This document shows positions 5,871 to 12,138 of a DNA stretch of 64,000 bases, piece after piece. The first letter of the stretch is position 1. Every line of letters starts with the position of its first letter. The notes under the pieces were generated by a model. It was given only the letters and a program-made list of their open reading frames with translations. It ran no database searches and was not told the DNA's origin. Origin of the DNA: Oscillospiraceae bacterium (GTDB taxonomy: Bacteria > Bacillota > Clostridia > Oscillospirales > Ruminococcaceae); NCBI GenBank assembly GCA_902362965.1, contig CABIYQ010000002.1:103200-167199 (forward strand). The letters run 5' to 3'. A program made the translations under genes and the position numbers.

Positions 5871-7223
5871 TTACCTCCAGTTTTTCAGCTGTTCTTTTAT
5901 ACTGTTCAAGGATTCCACATTAAACAGGTCGTACATAATAATAAGCTTGTCGAAAAGCTCTGGTTTCAGGTGGCTTGGAGTGTCTGTTTCGTTGCGGCAG
6001 CAGACAATCTTTTTCTTGTCGATACCTGCAATAAGCAGACGTACCATATAATCATCGGCTCTTTTTCCGCCTACAATAATTTGTTTTATGTCATCGCCTT
6101 TTAAGAACTCGAAGTCTGTTTCGTAGATCCAAGCAATATTTTCGGAAGTACGCTTTGAGTCATAAAGATCCTCAAGAATCATAATTACAGCCTTATTACC
6201 GCTTTCGCGTCTTATAAAGTCGCAAACACCGGAGCATGCAACGGGATTTTGTCCCTTAGCGAGGGAAACCAGTACTTCTTTTCCGCCTGCGTTAAAGCTG
6301 TCGTATCTTGACTTAACTACCTTGACCTCAGACATTGCCTTTGCTACCTGTTCATAGGAAAGTCCGAACGTACGGGAAAAGGTAACGGCAGCGACAGTAT
6401 TATAAAGGTCTGTTATACGGTTGTTAGGCAGCTTGTAGCGTTCTTCTTTTCCGTTGTGCATAATTACTGCTTCGTTGTTCTCGCTTGCTTTTACGTCAAA
6501 GTCTATGTCAGGAGAGCTAAAACCGCAGCTGCACTTAGCTCGTCCTATATGATTATAGTGTCTGAAAGCAAATTCAAGCTTATTACCGCAAACAGGACAG
6601 TTTACTATATCGCATATTAGGTTGTCCAGAGTGGGATTTTCGTTTTCCAGTCGGTCGATACCGAAATAAGTTCTCGGATTTTTTTCAGCCAGCCGACTGC
6701 TTATAAGGTCATCACCGTTCAAAATGAGCTTTGTTTTTTCCGGAATATTACTGTTGAGGATGTTGAAAATAAACTCAGTATGAGCGTTTCTCTTCATGGA
6801 ATCACGCTGAAGATTGGTACACACCAGCCAGTCGGGCTTTACGTAGGGGAGAACTCTCGCAGCACTTCGTTCATCGACTTCTAGTACGGCGGTATCTTTT
6901 TTGAAGCCGCCCGATAGAGTACAGTTATCAAGGAGCAGTGACGCTATTCCCGTATCCACATTACCGCCGAAGCTGTTGTTGATAATATCGTACCCATTAG
7001 CTTTAAGTATGTTGCCTATCATATTTGAAACGGTAGTTTTACCGTTTGTACCTGTAACTGCAATAACATTTTCCGGCATATCGAAGTGTTTAAGCAGGTC
7101 AGGGTAAAAAATCAGCATAATTTCTCCGGGCAGATTGGTCGCATTGCGTTTCATCAGACGCATAAGTTTTATCATGATTTTTGCCCCGAGTACTGAAATA
7201 TAAAATCTTATTGGTTTTTTCAT
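5871..7223 (-). CDS. murT: Lipid II isoglutaminyl synthase subunit MurT
   Basis: MurT is a Mur-ligase-family enzyme that activates the D-glutamate carboxylate of lipid II. In 450 residues it shows the P-loop VTGTNGKTTVSNMIGNIL (about 55-72), the Mur central motif AVLEVDE, a four-cysteine zinc ribbon (CPVCGNKLEF and CSCGF, about 209-235) and the C-terminal MurT domain (AKGQNPVA). The usual DxSWIWD stretch near the C-terminus reads SENIAWIYETDFE, so the residues coupling it to GatD also deviate. It is first in a two-gene operon with gatD, from a promoter TTGACA-17-TATTAT at 7263-7291 (minus). Confidence 0.9.
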   Translation of the reverse strand: MKKPIRFYISVLGAKIMIKLMRLMKRNATNLPGEIMLIFYPDLLKHFDMPENVIAVTGTNGKTTVSNMIGNILKANGYDIINNSFGGNVDTGIASLLLDNCTLSGGFKKDTAVLEVDERSAARVLPYVKPDWLVCTNLQRDSMKRNAHTEFIFNILNSNIPEKTKLILNGDDLISSRLAEKNPRTYFGIDRLENENPTLDNLICDIVNCPVCGNKLEFAFRHYNHIGRAKCSCGFSSPDIDFDVKASENNEAVIMHNGKEERYKLPNNRITDLYNTVAAVTFSRTFGLSYEQVAKAMSEVKVVKSRYDSFNAGGKEVLVSLAKGQNPVACSGVCDFIRRESGNKAVIMILEDLYDSKRTSENIAWIYETDFEFLKGDDIKQIIVGGKRADDYMVRLLIAGIDKKKIVCCRNETDTPSHLKPELFDKLIIMYDLFNVESLNSIKEQLKNWR

Positions 7224-7262
7224 TCCTATCTCTTTCCTCTATATATAAAATGTGACTATTAA

Positions 7263-7291
7263 ATAATAGCATTTTTAGTGTAAAATGTCAA
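7263..7291 (-). promoter_or_regulatory. murT-gatD promoter
   Basis: On the minus strand TTGACA (complement of 7286-7291) and TATTAT (complement of 7263-7268) are 17 bp apart, about 30 bp upstream of the murT ATG. Confidence 0.75.
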
Positions 7292-7388
7292 TCGAATTTA
7301 CAAATACCGACAAATCTGTTTTTGAATTTTCGTAAAGGAGTTAAGTTTAATTTTGACAGGAAAGTATCATCTTATTCTTAAAAAAAAT

Positions 7389-7514
7389 AAAACCCCCAGA
7401 GTGGCTAATCTGGGGGGTTTTATTTGGTCATTTTGCGTGCAAATGGCTAGATCGCCGCAATAAGACCGACAAATAGCATAAAATAAAGACCTGAGAATTA
7501 TCTCTCTTGTGGTC
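7389..7514 (-). ncRNA. sRNA cassette A (candidate antitoxin RNA with toxin remnant)
   Basis: A minus-strand promoter (-35 at 7544-7549, -10 at 7521-7526, 17 bp spacer) would start an RNA near 7514. That RNA ends at a strong hairpin, AACCCCCAGA / TCTGGGGGGTT at about 7391-7419, followed on the minus strand by a long T-run. The RNA (about 125 nt) runs antisense across the remnant of a second small ORF (7432-7476). The promoter layout is shared with cassettes B, C and D. Role inferred from the intact unit D. Confidence 0.6.
7432..7476 (+). pseudogene. 3' remnant of a second small hydrophobic toxin ORF
   Basis: The codons for FACKWLDRRNKTDK-stop closely match the end of the intact ORF at 7898-7996 (YVCKWLNSHGKSDN-stop). 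No N-terminal hydrophobic part precedes it: a terminator hairpin lies immediately upstream instead. It looks like a truncated paralogue left beside its antisense RNA gene. Confidence 0.6.
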
Positions 7515-7560
7515 ATCTATATTATATATCACGAATTTAATTTTGTCAAGGGGTTAATAA

Positions 7561-7640
7561 AAAAACCTGAGAGTTGCCGCTCTCAGGTTTTTTCATTTTT
7601 TCATGTGTGGTAACATGGATACATCATCTCATTTGTGGTT
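7561..7640 (-). ncRNA. sRNA cassette B
   Basis: Minus-strand promoter -35 at 7670-7675 and -10 at 7647-7652 (17 bp spacer) predicts a start near 7640. The terminator AAACCTGAGAG / CTCTCAGGTTT occupies 7561-7592 with a T-run beyond. The plus-strand copy of its 5' region reads ACATGGATACATCATCTCAT, which looks like a start-codon region of a related ORF that is not present in this window. About 80 nt. Confidence 0.6.
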
Positions 7641-7688
7641 ACCAATATTATATACCACGGATTTATTTTTGTCAAGTATTAATTAAAA

Positions 7689-7754
7689 AAAAGACCTGAG
7701 AGCGGCTAACTCTCAGATCCTTAAATTGTTCAAATATCATCTCTCTTTTGTGAC
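7689..7754 (-). ncRNA. sRNA cassette C
   Basis: Promoter -35 at 7784-7789 and -10 at 7761-7766 (minus strand, 17 bp spacer). The terminator stem CTGAGAG / CTCTCAG lies at 7696-7716, with a poly-T run on the minus strand at 7683-7692. About 65 nt. The promoter block is nearly identical to those of A, B and D, while the RNA body differs. Confidence 0.6.
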
Positions 7755-7824
7755 ATTTATATTATATACCACAAATTTATTTTTGTCAAGGGTTTATAAA
7801 AATATTTTTTATTTTATATTTAAC

Positions 7825-7853
7825 TTGACGAATTATGTAGAATAATGTATAAT
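7825..7853 (+). promoter_or_regulatory. Promoter of the small hydrophobic ORF
   Basis: TTGACG at 7825-7830 and TATAAT at 7848-7853, 17 bp apart, predict an mRNA start near 7860 and a leader of about 38 nt. In that leader TTCTTCC (7869-7875) pairs with GGAAGGA (7880-7886), burying part of the ribosome site. Confidence 0.75.
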
Positions 7854-7897
7854 TATAACATTGTCGGCTTCTTCCGTCAGGAAGGAGGTGGGTATAC

Positions 7898-7996
7898 ATG
7901 AGTTACTTTTTATCATTTATCGTGGCTATTGCGGCACGCATAGTAGGTTACTATGTTTGCAAATGGTTAAATAGTCACGGAAAGTCCGACAATTAA
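7898..7996 (+). CDS. 32-residue hydrophobic peptide, candidate type I toxin
   Basis: The peptide is a single hydrophobic helix (MSYFLSFIVAIAARIVGYYV) with a basic/polar tail CKWLNSHGKSDN. It has an excellent AAGGAGGTG ribosome site partly locked in a hairpin, a consensus promoter, and a hairpin terminator directly after the stop. Small membrane peptides of this design, with a structured leader and a nearby antisense RNA, are characteristic of type I toxins (e.g. the C. difficile and Fst/TxpA classes); membership in a named family cannot be established here. Convergent cassette D carries a sequence complementary to its start region. Toxicity is inference. Confidence 0.75.
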   Translation: MSYFLSFIVAIAARIVGYYVCKWLNSHGKSDN

Positions 7997-8004
7997 CCAA
8001 AATG

Positions 8005-8078
8005 AAATCCCCAGAGTGGCAGCTCTGGGGATTTCGCTCGTGTGAGACACATGAGTTATTATTTTATCATTTGTGGTT
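8005..8078 (-). ncRNA. sRNA cassette D, candidate antitoxin of the ORF at 7898
   Basis: Minus-strand promoter -35 at 8108-8113 and -10 at 8085-8090, 17 bp apart; predicted start near 8078. The terminator stem AAATCCCCAGAG / CTCTGGGGATTT (8005-8034) is shared with the ORF mRNA. The first 30 nt of the RNA carry AAATGATAAAA and TAACTCATGT, both exact complements of the toxin translation start (ATG, codons 1-7 at 7896-7918). This gives a trans or cis antisense duplex over the start codon. The pairing is read directly from the sequence; repression is inferred. Confidence 0.7.
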
Positions 8079-8113
8079 ATTTATATTATATACCACGAAT
8101 TTATTTTTGTCAA

Positions 8114-8495
8114 GGGGAAAATGAAATATTCTTTTATTTTGGATTATTTTTTATATTTTAACATAGGAATAAAAATATGAAATAGTAAACTATAAACTGC
8201 AATTATCATTATACAATTTTCATTATCAGATTTCAAGCATTTAAAGCAATGATTATCGGATTTAACAAAAAAAATATGATATAATGATATAAAGAATGTA
8301 TGATATAATGGCATGGGTTATGTAAAGGACATCTAAACTTAATTATAAGCAGAAAGTTTCATAGATTGCTATATTATTTATAAATTTAAGCAAAATGGCA
8401 AAAAAAGTGGGATAAATTTATCTGTATGGCATATTTCGTCATATATTTCATAAAAAAAGTTTTATGGGTGTCATAATAATTTATATGGTTTATGC
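8114..8495. other. AT-rich intergenic stretch
   Basis: No coding region is evident. A tandem ATGATATAATG motif occurs near 8276-8321 and could be promoter-like. A TATAAT near 8496-8501 precedes the XRE gene. Otherwise I see nothing definite. Confidence 0.4.
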
Positions 8496-8517
8496 TATAA
8501 TAAATTGGGTGAATAAT

Positions 8518-8826
8518 ATGACAGAATCTGATAAATTTTCAAATCGTTTGCTACAATTATTGGAGCACAATAATTTATCTGCACGACATTTAAGTATATC
8601 ATTAGGTTTTAATGAAGGCTATATTAATAGAATCATTAATCGTAAGACATATCCAAATATAGTGATTTTTTTTGAAATATGTGATTTTTTTAGAATTACT
8701 CCAAAAGAATTTTTTGATTATGAAGTCGAAGATCCGACTTTGATAAATGAATTAATGAAAGAAATTCAAAAGTTAGACTATAAGCAGACGGAATATCTTC
8801 GTTTATTTATAAAACAAATGACATGA
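8518..8826 (+). CDS. XRE-family HTH regulator
   Basis: The ATG at 8518 (MTESDKFSNRLL) is chosen because GGTGA lies 6 bp upstream and a likely -10 (TATAAT, about 8496) overlaps the longer reading frame starting at 8464. The 102-residue protein has one helix-turn-helix (residues about 8-60: LLEHNNLSARHLSISLGFNEGYINRI) and a helical tail (ELMKEIQKLDYKQTEYLRLF). It is a close paralogue of the product at 601 and of the broken gene at 8957. The leader is very short or absent, as in many repressor genes. Targets are unknown; proximity to the sRNA array is suggestive only. Confidence 0.82.
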   Translation: MTESDKFSNRLLQLLEHNNLSARHLSISLGFNEGYINRIINRKTYPNIVIFFEICDFFRITPKEFFDYEVEDPTLINELMKEIQKLDYKQTEYLRLFIKQMT

Positions 8827-8846
8827 GTTTACTGTATAGTAAACTC
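8825..8846 (+). terminator. Hairpin at the XRE stop codon
   Basis: GAGTTTACT / AGTAAACTC forms a perfect palindrome beginning within the stop codon, followed by AATTTGTCTTTT. A weak intrinsic terminator. Confidence 0.55.
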
Positions 8847-8859
8847 AATTTGTCTTTTG

Positions 8860-8942
8860 AAATGAATCGGAAATTTACTCTTTTGTTCTAATTCGAACGT
8901 TTTCATTAAACCCTTTTTCTTTTTTAAATTTCCGATTCATTT
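8860..8942. repeat. Inverted-repeat element 1
   Basis: AAATGAATCGGAAATTT (8860-8876) and its exact complement (8926-8942) form a 17-bp stem around a 49-nt loop. The outer sequences (TTTTGAAATGAAYCG...CGRTTCATTTGAGA) recur around the structure at 9400-9528. Could be an RNA hairpin or a small mobile hairpin element. Confidence 0.5.
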
Positions 8943-8956
8943 GAGAAAATAAACGC

Positions 8957-9277
8957 TTATTTCTTATTATTCTCAAAGGTTGTAAGAATATAATCAATTA
9001 TTTTGCGTTCTTCTTCATTGAGATTTTGCAGCCTTTTAAAAGTCTGGTCAGTCCATTTTGGATCTTCATCGTTGTAACGGAAAAATTACTCAGGCGAAAT
9101 ATTAAAGAAATCGCATAATTCAAAGAATTTTTCCATTCTTGGTAAAGATACAAAATTTATGATTTTATTCATGTTATTGGCTTTATAGCCTAACAATCGA
9201 CTTAACTCATGGTCATTCAAATTGTTTTGCTTTTGAAGCTGCATTATTCGATATACAAAATTTTCACGATTGTTCAT
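8957..9277 (-). pseudogene. XRE-family regulator broken by an in-frame stop
   Basis: The reading frame from ATG 9277 gives an XRE protein (MNNRENFVYRIMQLQKQNNL...FFELCDFFNISPE) that stops at TAA 9086-9088. The same frame continues without shift as FFRYNDEDPKW.. to ERKIIDYILTTFENNKK-stop at 8957, matching the tail found in paralogues (ITPKEFFDYE...). A single GAA-to-TAA change at the expected glutamate of PEEFF explains the break. The HTH alone may still be made (63 residues). GGTGATGAC ribosome site and TATAAT upstream remain intact. Confidence 0.8.
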
Positions 9278-9332
9278 GTCATCACCTATAATATTATAAC
9301 ATAAATAAATGGAAAATTTTTCTACAAAACAC

Positions 9333-9361
9333 TTGAAAAAAAGAATTATATGTGTTATAAT
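9333..9361 (+). promoter_or_regulatory. Promoter of a structured RNA candidate
   Basis: TTGAAA (9333-9338) and TATAAT (9356-9361) are 17 bp apart. No credible ORF follows before the terminator at 9699-9726. Divergent from the broken XRE gene. Confidence 0.65.
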
Positions 9362-9367
9362 ATAAAT

Positions 9368-9726
9368 ATAGGGGAAATAAAAGCGATTTTTGTTGTTTGA
9401 AATGAACCGATTCGATAAGAGGCATTGATATCATAAATTATTCGAGAGGTATCTCTTTTAGGTTTTTGTGCTGCCTAATTTGATAGAGATAGTATTTTAC
9501 GGTCACTCAATGTCGTTTCGGTTCATTTGAGACAATGAACTTGCTGTTCGGCAATATCAGGTCAAGCAAGCGAGAGTTTCTGAGTTTTTTTTGTAGTGAA
9601 ACTTCCCAAATACCTCTGCAAAATCATGGTTATTTTAAAAAATTTTTTTCAGAAGCATGCTTAACCTTTAGCTTGCTTGACCTAATGTTGCTGAACAAAA
9701 AAAGACGGTCTTTCGACCGTCTTTTT
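9368..9726 (+). ncRNA. Candidate structured RNA, about 360 nt
   Basis: Between the promoter at 9333-9361 and the terminator at 9699-9726 there are two large imperfect hairpins. The first is closed by AAATGAACCGA (9400-9410) and TCGGTTCATTT (9518-9528), with inner pairing CATTGA/TCAATG. The second is closed by 26-nt arms at 9546-9571 and 9671-9696 (CAGGTCAAGCAAGC / GCTTGCTTGACCT). The reading frame spanning it on the plus strand continues antisense into glyS and looks non-coding. I see no RNase P, tmRNA or SRP signatures. No family recognised. Confidence 0.5.
9699..9726. terminator. Bidirectional terminator after glyS
   Basis: AAAAGACGGTC-TTTC-GACCGTCTTTT with A/T-runs on both sides; serves glyS (minus) and the plus-strand RNA candidate. 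Confidence 0.85.
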
Positions 9727-9729
9727 CTT

Positions 9730-11115
9730 TTAAAATTCAATTTTCTTATTAATAAAGTCCGTAAGCTCTTCGATTCTGATTCTTTCCTGTTCCATGGTGT
9801 CTCTGTCTCGTACTGTTACACAACCGTCCTTTTCCAGTGTGTCAAAATCGTATGTAATGCAGAAAGGCGTACCGATTTCGTCCTGTCGGCGGTATCTTTT
9901 ACCAATCGAACCTGTTTCGTCGTACTCGACATTGAAGTGCTTCGCAAGCATTGCATAAACTTCACGAGCCTGTTCGCTCAGCTTTTTGGAAAGGGGCAGT
10001 ACTGCGGCTTTAACAGGTGCGATTGCAGGGTGAAGATGCATAACCGTTCTTACGTCGCCCTCTGCGATTTCCTCTTCCTCGTACGCTTCGCACAGAAAAG
10101 CAAGCGTTACACGGTCCGCACCCAGAGACGGTTCAATAACGTATGGTATGTACTTTGTATTTGTATCGGGGTCAAAATATTCAAGGGACTTTCCGCTGCA
10201 TTCCATGTGTCTGCCTAAATCGTAGTTAGTTCTGTCGGCAATGCCCCACAGTTCGCCCCATTCCTTGAACGGGAATCTGAATTCGATGTCTGTTGTGGCT
10301 TCCGAGTAGAATGCAAGTTCCTCCGGATCGTGGTCACGGTATCTTAAGCTTTCTTCTCTGATACCTAAGGACTTCAGCCAGTTCATGCAGTAATCTTTCC
10401 AGTAAGCGAACCAGTCGAGGGCAGTCTCAGGCTTGCAGAAAAATTCCATTTCCATCTGTTCAAATTCTCTGGTACGGAAAATAAAGTTGCCAGGAGTAAT
10501 TTCGTTTCTGAATGATTTACCTATCTGACAGATACCGATAGGAAGTTTTTTTCTGGTAGTCCTCTGAACGTTTAAGAAGTTTACAAAAATTCCCTGAGCA
10601 GTCTCCGGACGGAGATAAACAGTATTTTGAGAATCTTCTGTAATGCCCATAAATGTTTTGAACATCAGGTTAAACTGCTTTATATCTGTAAAGTTTGATT
10701 TTCCGCAGTTCGGGCATTTAATACCGTTATCGGAAATAAATTTTGCCATTTCTTCAAAGCTCCAGCCTGCGGGATTTGCGTCTGACTGGGATTCGATAAG
10801 CTGGTCTGCTCTGTGACGGGATTTGCATTCTTTGCAGTCCATAAGAGGATCGGAGAATCCGCCTACATGTCCGGAAGCGACCCATGTCTGGGGATTCATT
10901 AAAATAGCACTGTCAAGTCCTACATTGTTCGGGTTTTCCTGTACGAATTTTTTCCACCATGCTTTTTTTATATTGTTTTTCAGTTCAACGCCTAAAGGAC
11001 CGTAATCCCATGAGTTGGCAAGTCCGCCGTAGATTTCGGAACCGGCGTAAACAAACCCTCTGGATTTACAGAGATCGACAATTTTGTCCATAGATTTATC
11101 GTTGTTGGAAGTCAT
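9730..11115 (-). CDS. glyS: Glycyl-tRNA synthetase (dimeric type)
   Basis: This enzyme charges tRNA-Gly with glycine using ATP. It is the single-chain alpha2 type (461 residues), not the alpha2beta2 type. N-terminal [25 protein letters not shown] (motif 1 area), class II motif 2 ([25 protein letters not shown], about 205-230), motif 3 ([14 protein letters not shown], about 327-340) and a C-terminal anticodon-binding domain ([14 protein letters not shown]...) are all visible. A zinc-binding cysteine set ([15 protein letters not shown]) is also present. GAGG lies 9 bp before the ATG. It is a monocistronic unit ending at the terminator at 9699. Confidence 0.97.
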   Translation of the reverse strand: MTSNNDKSMDKIVDLCKSRGFVYAGSEIYGGLANSWDYGPLGVELKNNIKKAWWKKFVQENPNNVGLDSAILMNPQTWVASGHVGGFSDPLMDCKECKSRHRADQLIESQSDANPAGWSFEEMAKFISDNGIKCPNCGKSNFTDIKQFNLMFKTFMGITEDSQNTVYLRPETAQGIFVNFLNVQRTTRKKLPIGICQIGKSFRNEITPGNFIFRTREFEQMEMEFFCKPETALDWFAYWKDYCMNWLKSLGIREESLRYRDHDPEELAFYSEATTDIEFRFPFKEWGELWGIADRTNYDLGRHMECSGKSLEYFDPDTNTKYIPYVIEPSLGADRVTLAFLCEAYEEEEIAEGDVRTVMHLHPAIAPVKAAVLPLSKKLSEQAREVYAMLAKHFNVEYDETGSIGKRYRRQDEIGTPFCITYDFDTLEKDGCVTVRDRDTMEQERIRIEELTDFINKKIEF

Positions 11116-11178
11116 TTATTTATTCCTCGCTTTACTAATAATAATTCCATTTTATTTTACTCTAAAACAGCATAAAAG

Positions 11179-11424
11179 TCAAGGATTAGTTTTTCTGGGA
11201 TACGGCTTTTCTACATCTGTCAGATCCAATAAATAATCAACGCTTGTTCCGAATAATTCGGATAAGATAATCAGTTGTTCAACTGTTGGATAACGTAAGC
11301 CTCGTTCAATTTTAGAATAATCGCTTTGGTCAATACCTGTTTTCATCTGTACTTGAAGTTGTGTTAAGCCTTTTTCAAGTCTTATTTTCTTTAATTTATG
11401 CATTTTTTTATGCTTCTTTACCAA
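11179..11424 (-). CDS. XRE-family HTH regulator
   Basis: This 81-residue single-domain regulator reads LKKIRLEKGLTQLQVQMKTGIDQSDYSKIERGLRYPTVEQLIILSELFGTSVDYLLDLTD, a standard XRE fold. Starts at 11424 or at the internal methionine of MHKLKKI are both possible. A 17-bp near-palindrome, CCTAATTGACAAATAGG (11453-11469), lies upstream and overlaps the -35 of a divergent plus-strand promoter. The regulator may therefore control both itself and the RNA candidate transcribed away from it. Operator function is inferred. Confidence 0.82.
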   Translation of the reverse strand: MVKKHKKMHKLKKIRLEKGLTQLQVQMKTGIDQSDYSKIERGLRYPTVEQLIILSELFGTSVDYLLDLTDVEKPYPRKTNP

Positions 11425-11452
11425 AAATATCTATATTAATTATGTCATATTG

Positions 11453-11486
11453 CCTAATTGACAAATAGGTCGATTTACCCTATAAT
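11453..11486 (+). promoter_or_regulatory. Divergent promoter with palindromic operator
   Basis: TTGACA (11458-11463) and TATAAT (11481-11486), 17 bp apart, drive the plus strand. The palindrome CCTAATTGACAAATAGG (11453-11469; 14 of 17 positions symmetric) covers the -35 box and lies 30 bp upstream of the XRE gene on the other strand. Confidence 0.65.
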
Positions 11487-11492
11487 ATAAAT

Positions 11493-11817
11493 ATGGTAAT
11501 AATAACCAACATTAATTTTATTATACTTGAAAAAAGCATATATAATGCCAAGTAAGGATATATTTTTTTAATGTAATATGAAACGAGTTAAAGAACATTG
11601 CTTTACGGCAGCGCTAATGAGCGTTAGGGCTCTGCTAATCTCCCTTACCTCTTAATTGAGGTTATATATTTATGATCATGGTTAAATCAAATTTTTACAG
11701 TCCATCTCTTTGTTCAATGGAGACACGAGTGTTTTAGATTAGTTTTGAGGGTTAGCGTTGGTTCTTTAGCTCGTTTGATATTATATGTAAGCAGCACAAA
11801 TATGTGCTGCTTTTTTT
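11493..11817 (+). ncRNA. Rod-shaped structured RNA, 6S-like candidate
   Basis: AAACGAGTTAAAGAAC (11581-11596) pairs with GTTCTTTAGCTCGTTT (11761-11776), 15 of 16 Watson-Crick plus one G-U. Inside, CGCTAA pairs with TTAGCG, CTAATC with GATTAG, and small hairpins CCTC/GAGG and TCCAT/ATGGA close the apex. This long interrupted rod of about 196 nt with an open centre resembles 6S RNA, but sequence identity with 6S was not verified. The promoter at 11458 and terminator at 11790-11817 delimit the transcript, and no ORF is present. Confidence 0.55.
11790..11817 (+). terminator. Intrinsic terminator of the structured RNA
   Basis: AGCAGCACA-AATA-TGTGCTGCT followed by seven T residues. Confidence 0.9.
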
Positions 11818-11972
11818 GAACTTAAGAGTTGTTTCTGTTCGACCTTATAGAAAGTATATAGTTGAAATAAGGACGTATAAAAGTTTTTGCTAAGCTTTTT
11901 TCAAAAAGCGTAAAAAAAGTATGGGAACCCCCTTTACAAATTAAAAAAAGTATGTTATAATAAAAAAGCTGT

Positions 11973-12049
11973 CGAGGTGTGGCTCAGTTTGGTAGAGCGC
12001 TGCGTTCGGGACGCAGAGGCCGTGGGTTCAAGTCCCGTCACCTCGACCA
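11973..12049 (+). tRNA. tRNA-Pro (anticodon CGG)
   Basis: The acceptor stem CGAGGTG pairs with CACCTCG, followed by discriminator A and an encoded CCA. The D arm is GCTCAGTTTGGTAGAGC, the anticodon stem CTGCG/CGCAG encloses loop TTCGGGA (anticodon CGG), and the T arm holds GGTTCAAGTCC. A TATAAT lies at 11955-11960. It reads CCG codons. Confidence 0.95.
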
Positions 12050-12138
12050 ACCCCTTATTTTAAATTATTTTATTGTCTGTGATATCGTTATTAATTCTGG
12101 TGTCACAGCTTTTTTCTTAAATTTTAAGGAGAACTATT

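Noticed and set aside
7561..7792. CRISPR-like array at the spaced repeats
   Set aside because: The repeated blocks are about 45-bp promoter sequences with hairpins at variable distances, not short repeats with uniform spacers, and no cas genes are present.
8464..8517. Longer start of the XRE gene (MGVIIIYMVYAIINW)
   Set aside because: The extension overlaps a likely -10 box and encodes a hydrophobic stretch absent from paralogues; the ATG at 8518 has a ribosome site.
9535..10218. A 227-codon plus-strand frame
   Set aside because: Most of it is antisense to glyS and its first part lies in the hairpin-rich RNA region; cysteine/phenylalanine-rich composition is typical of a shadow frame.
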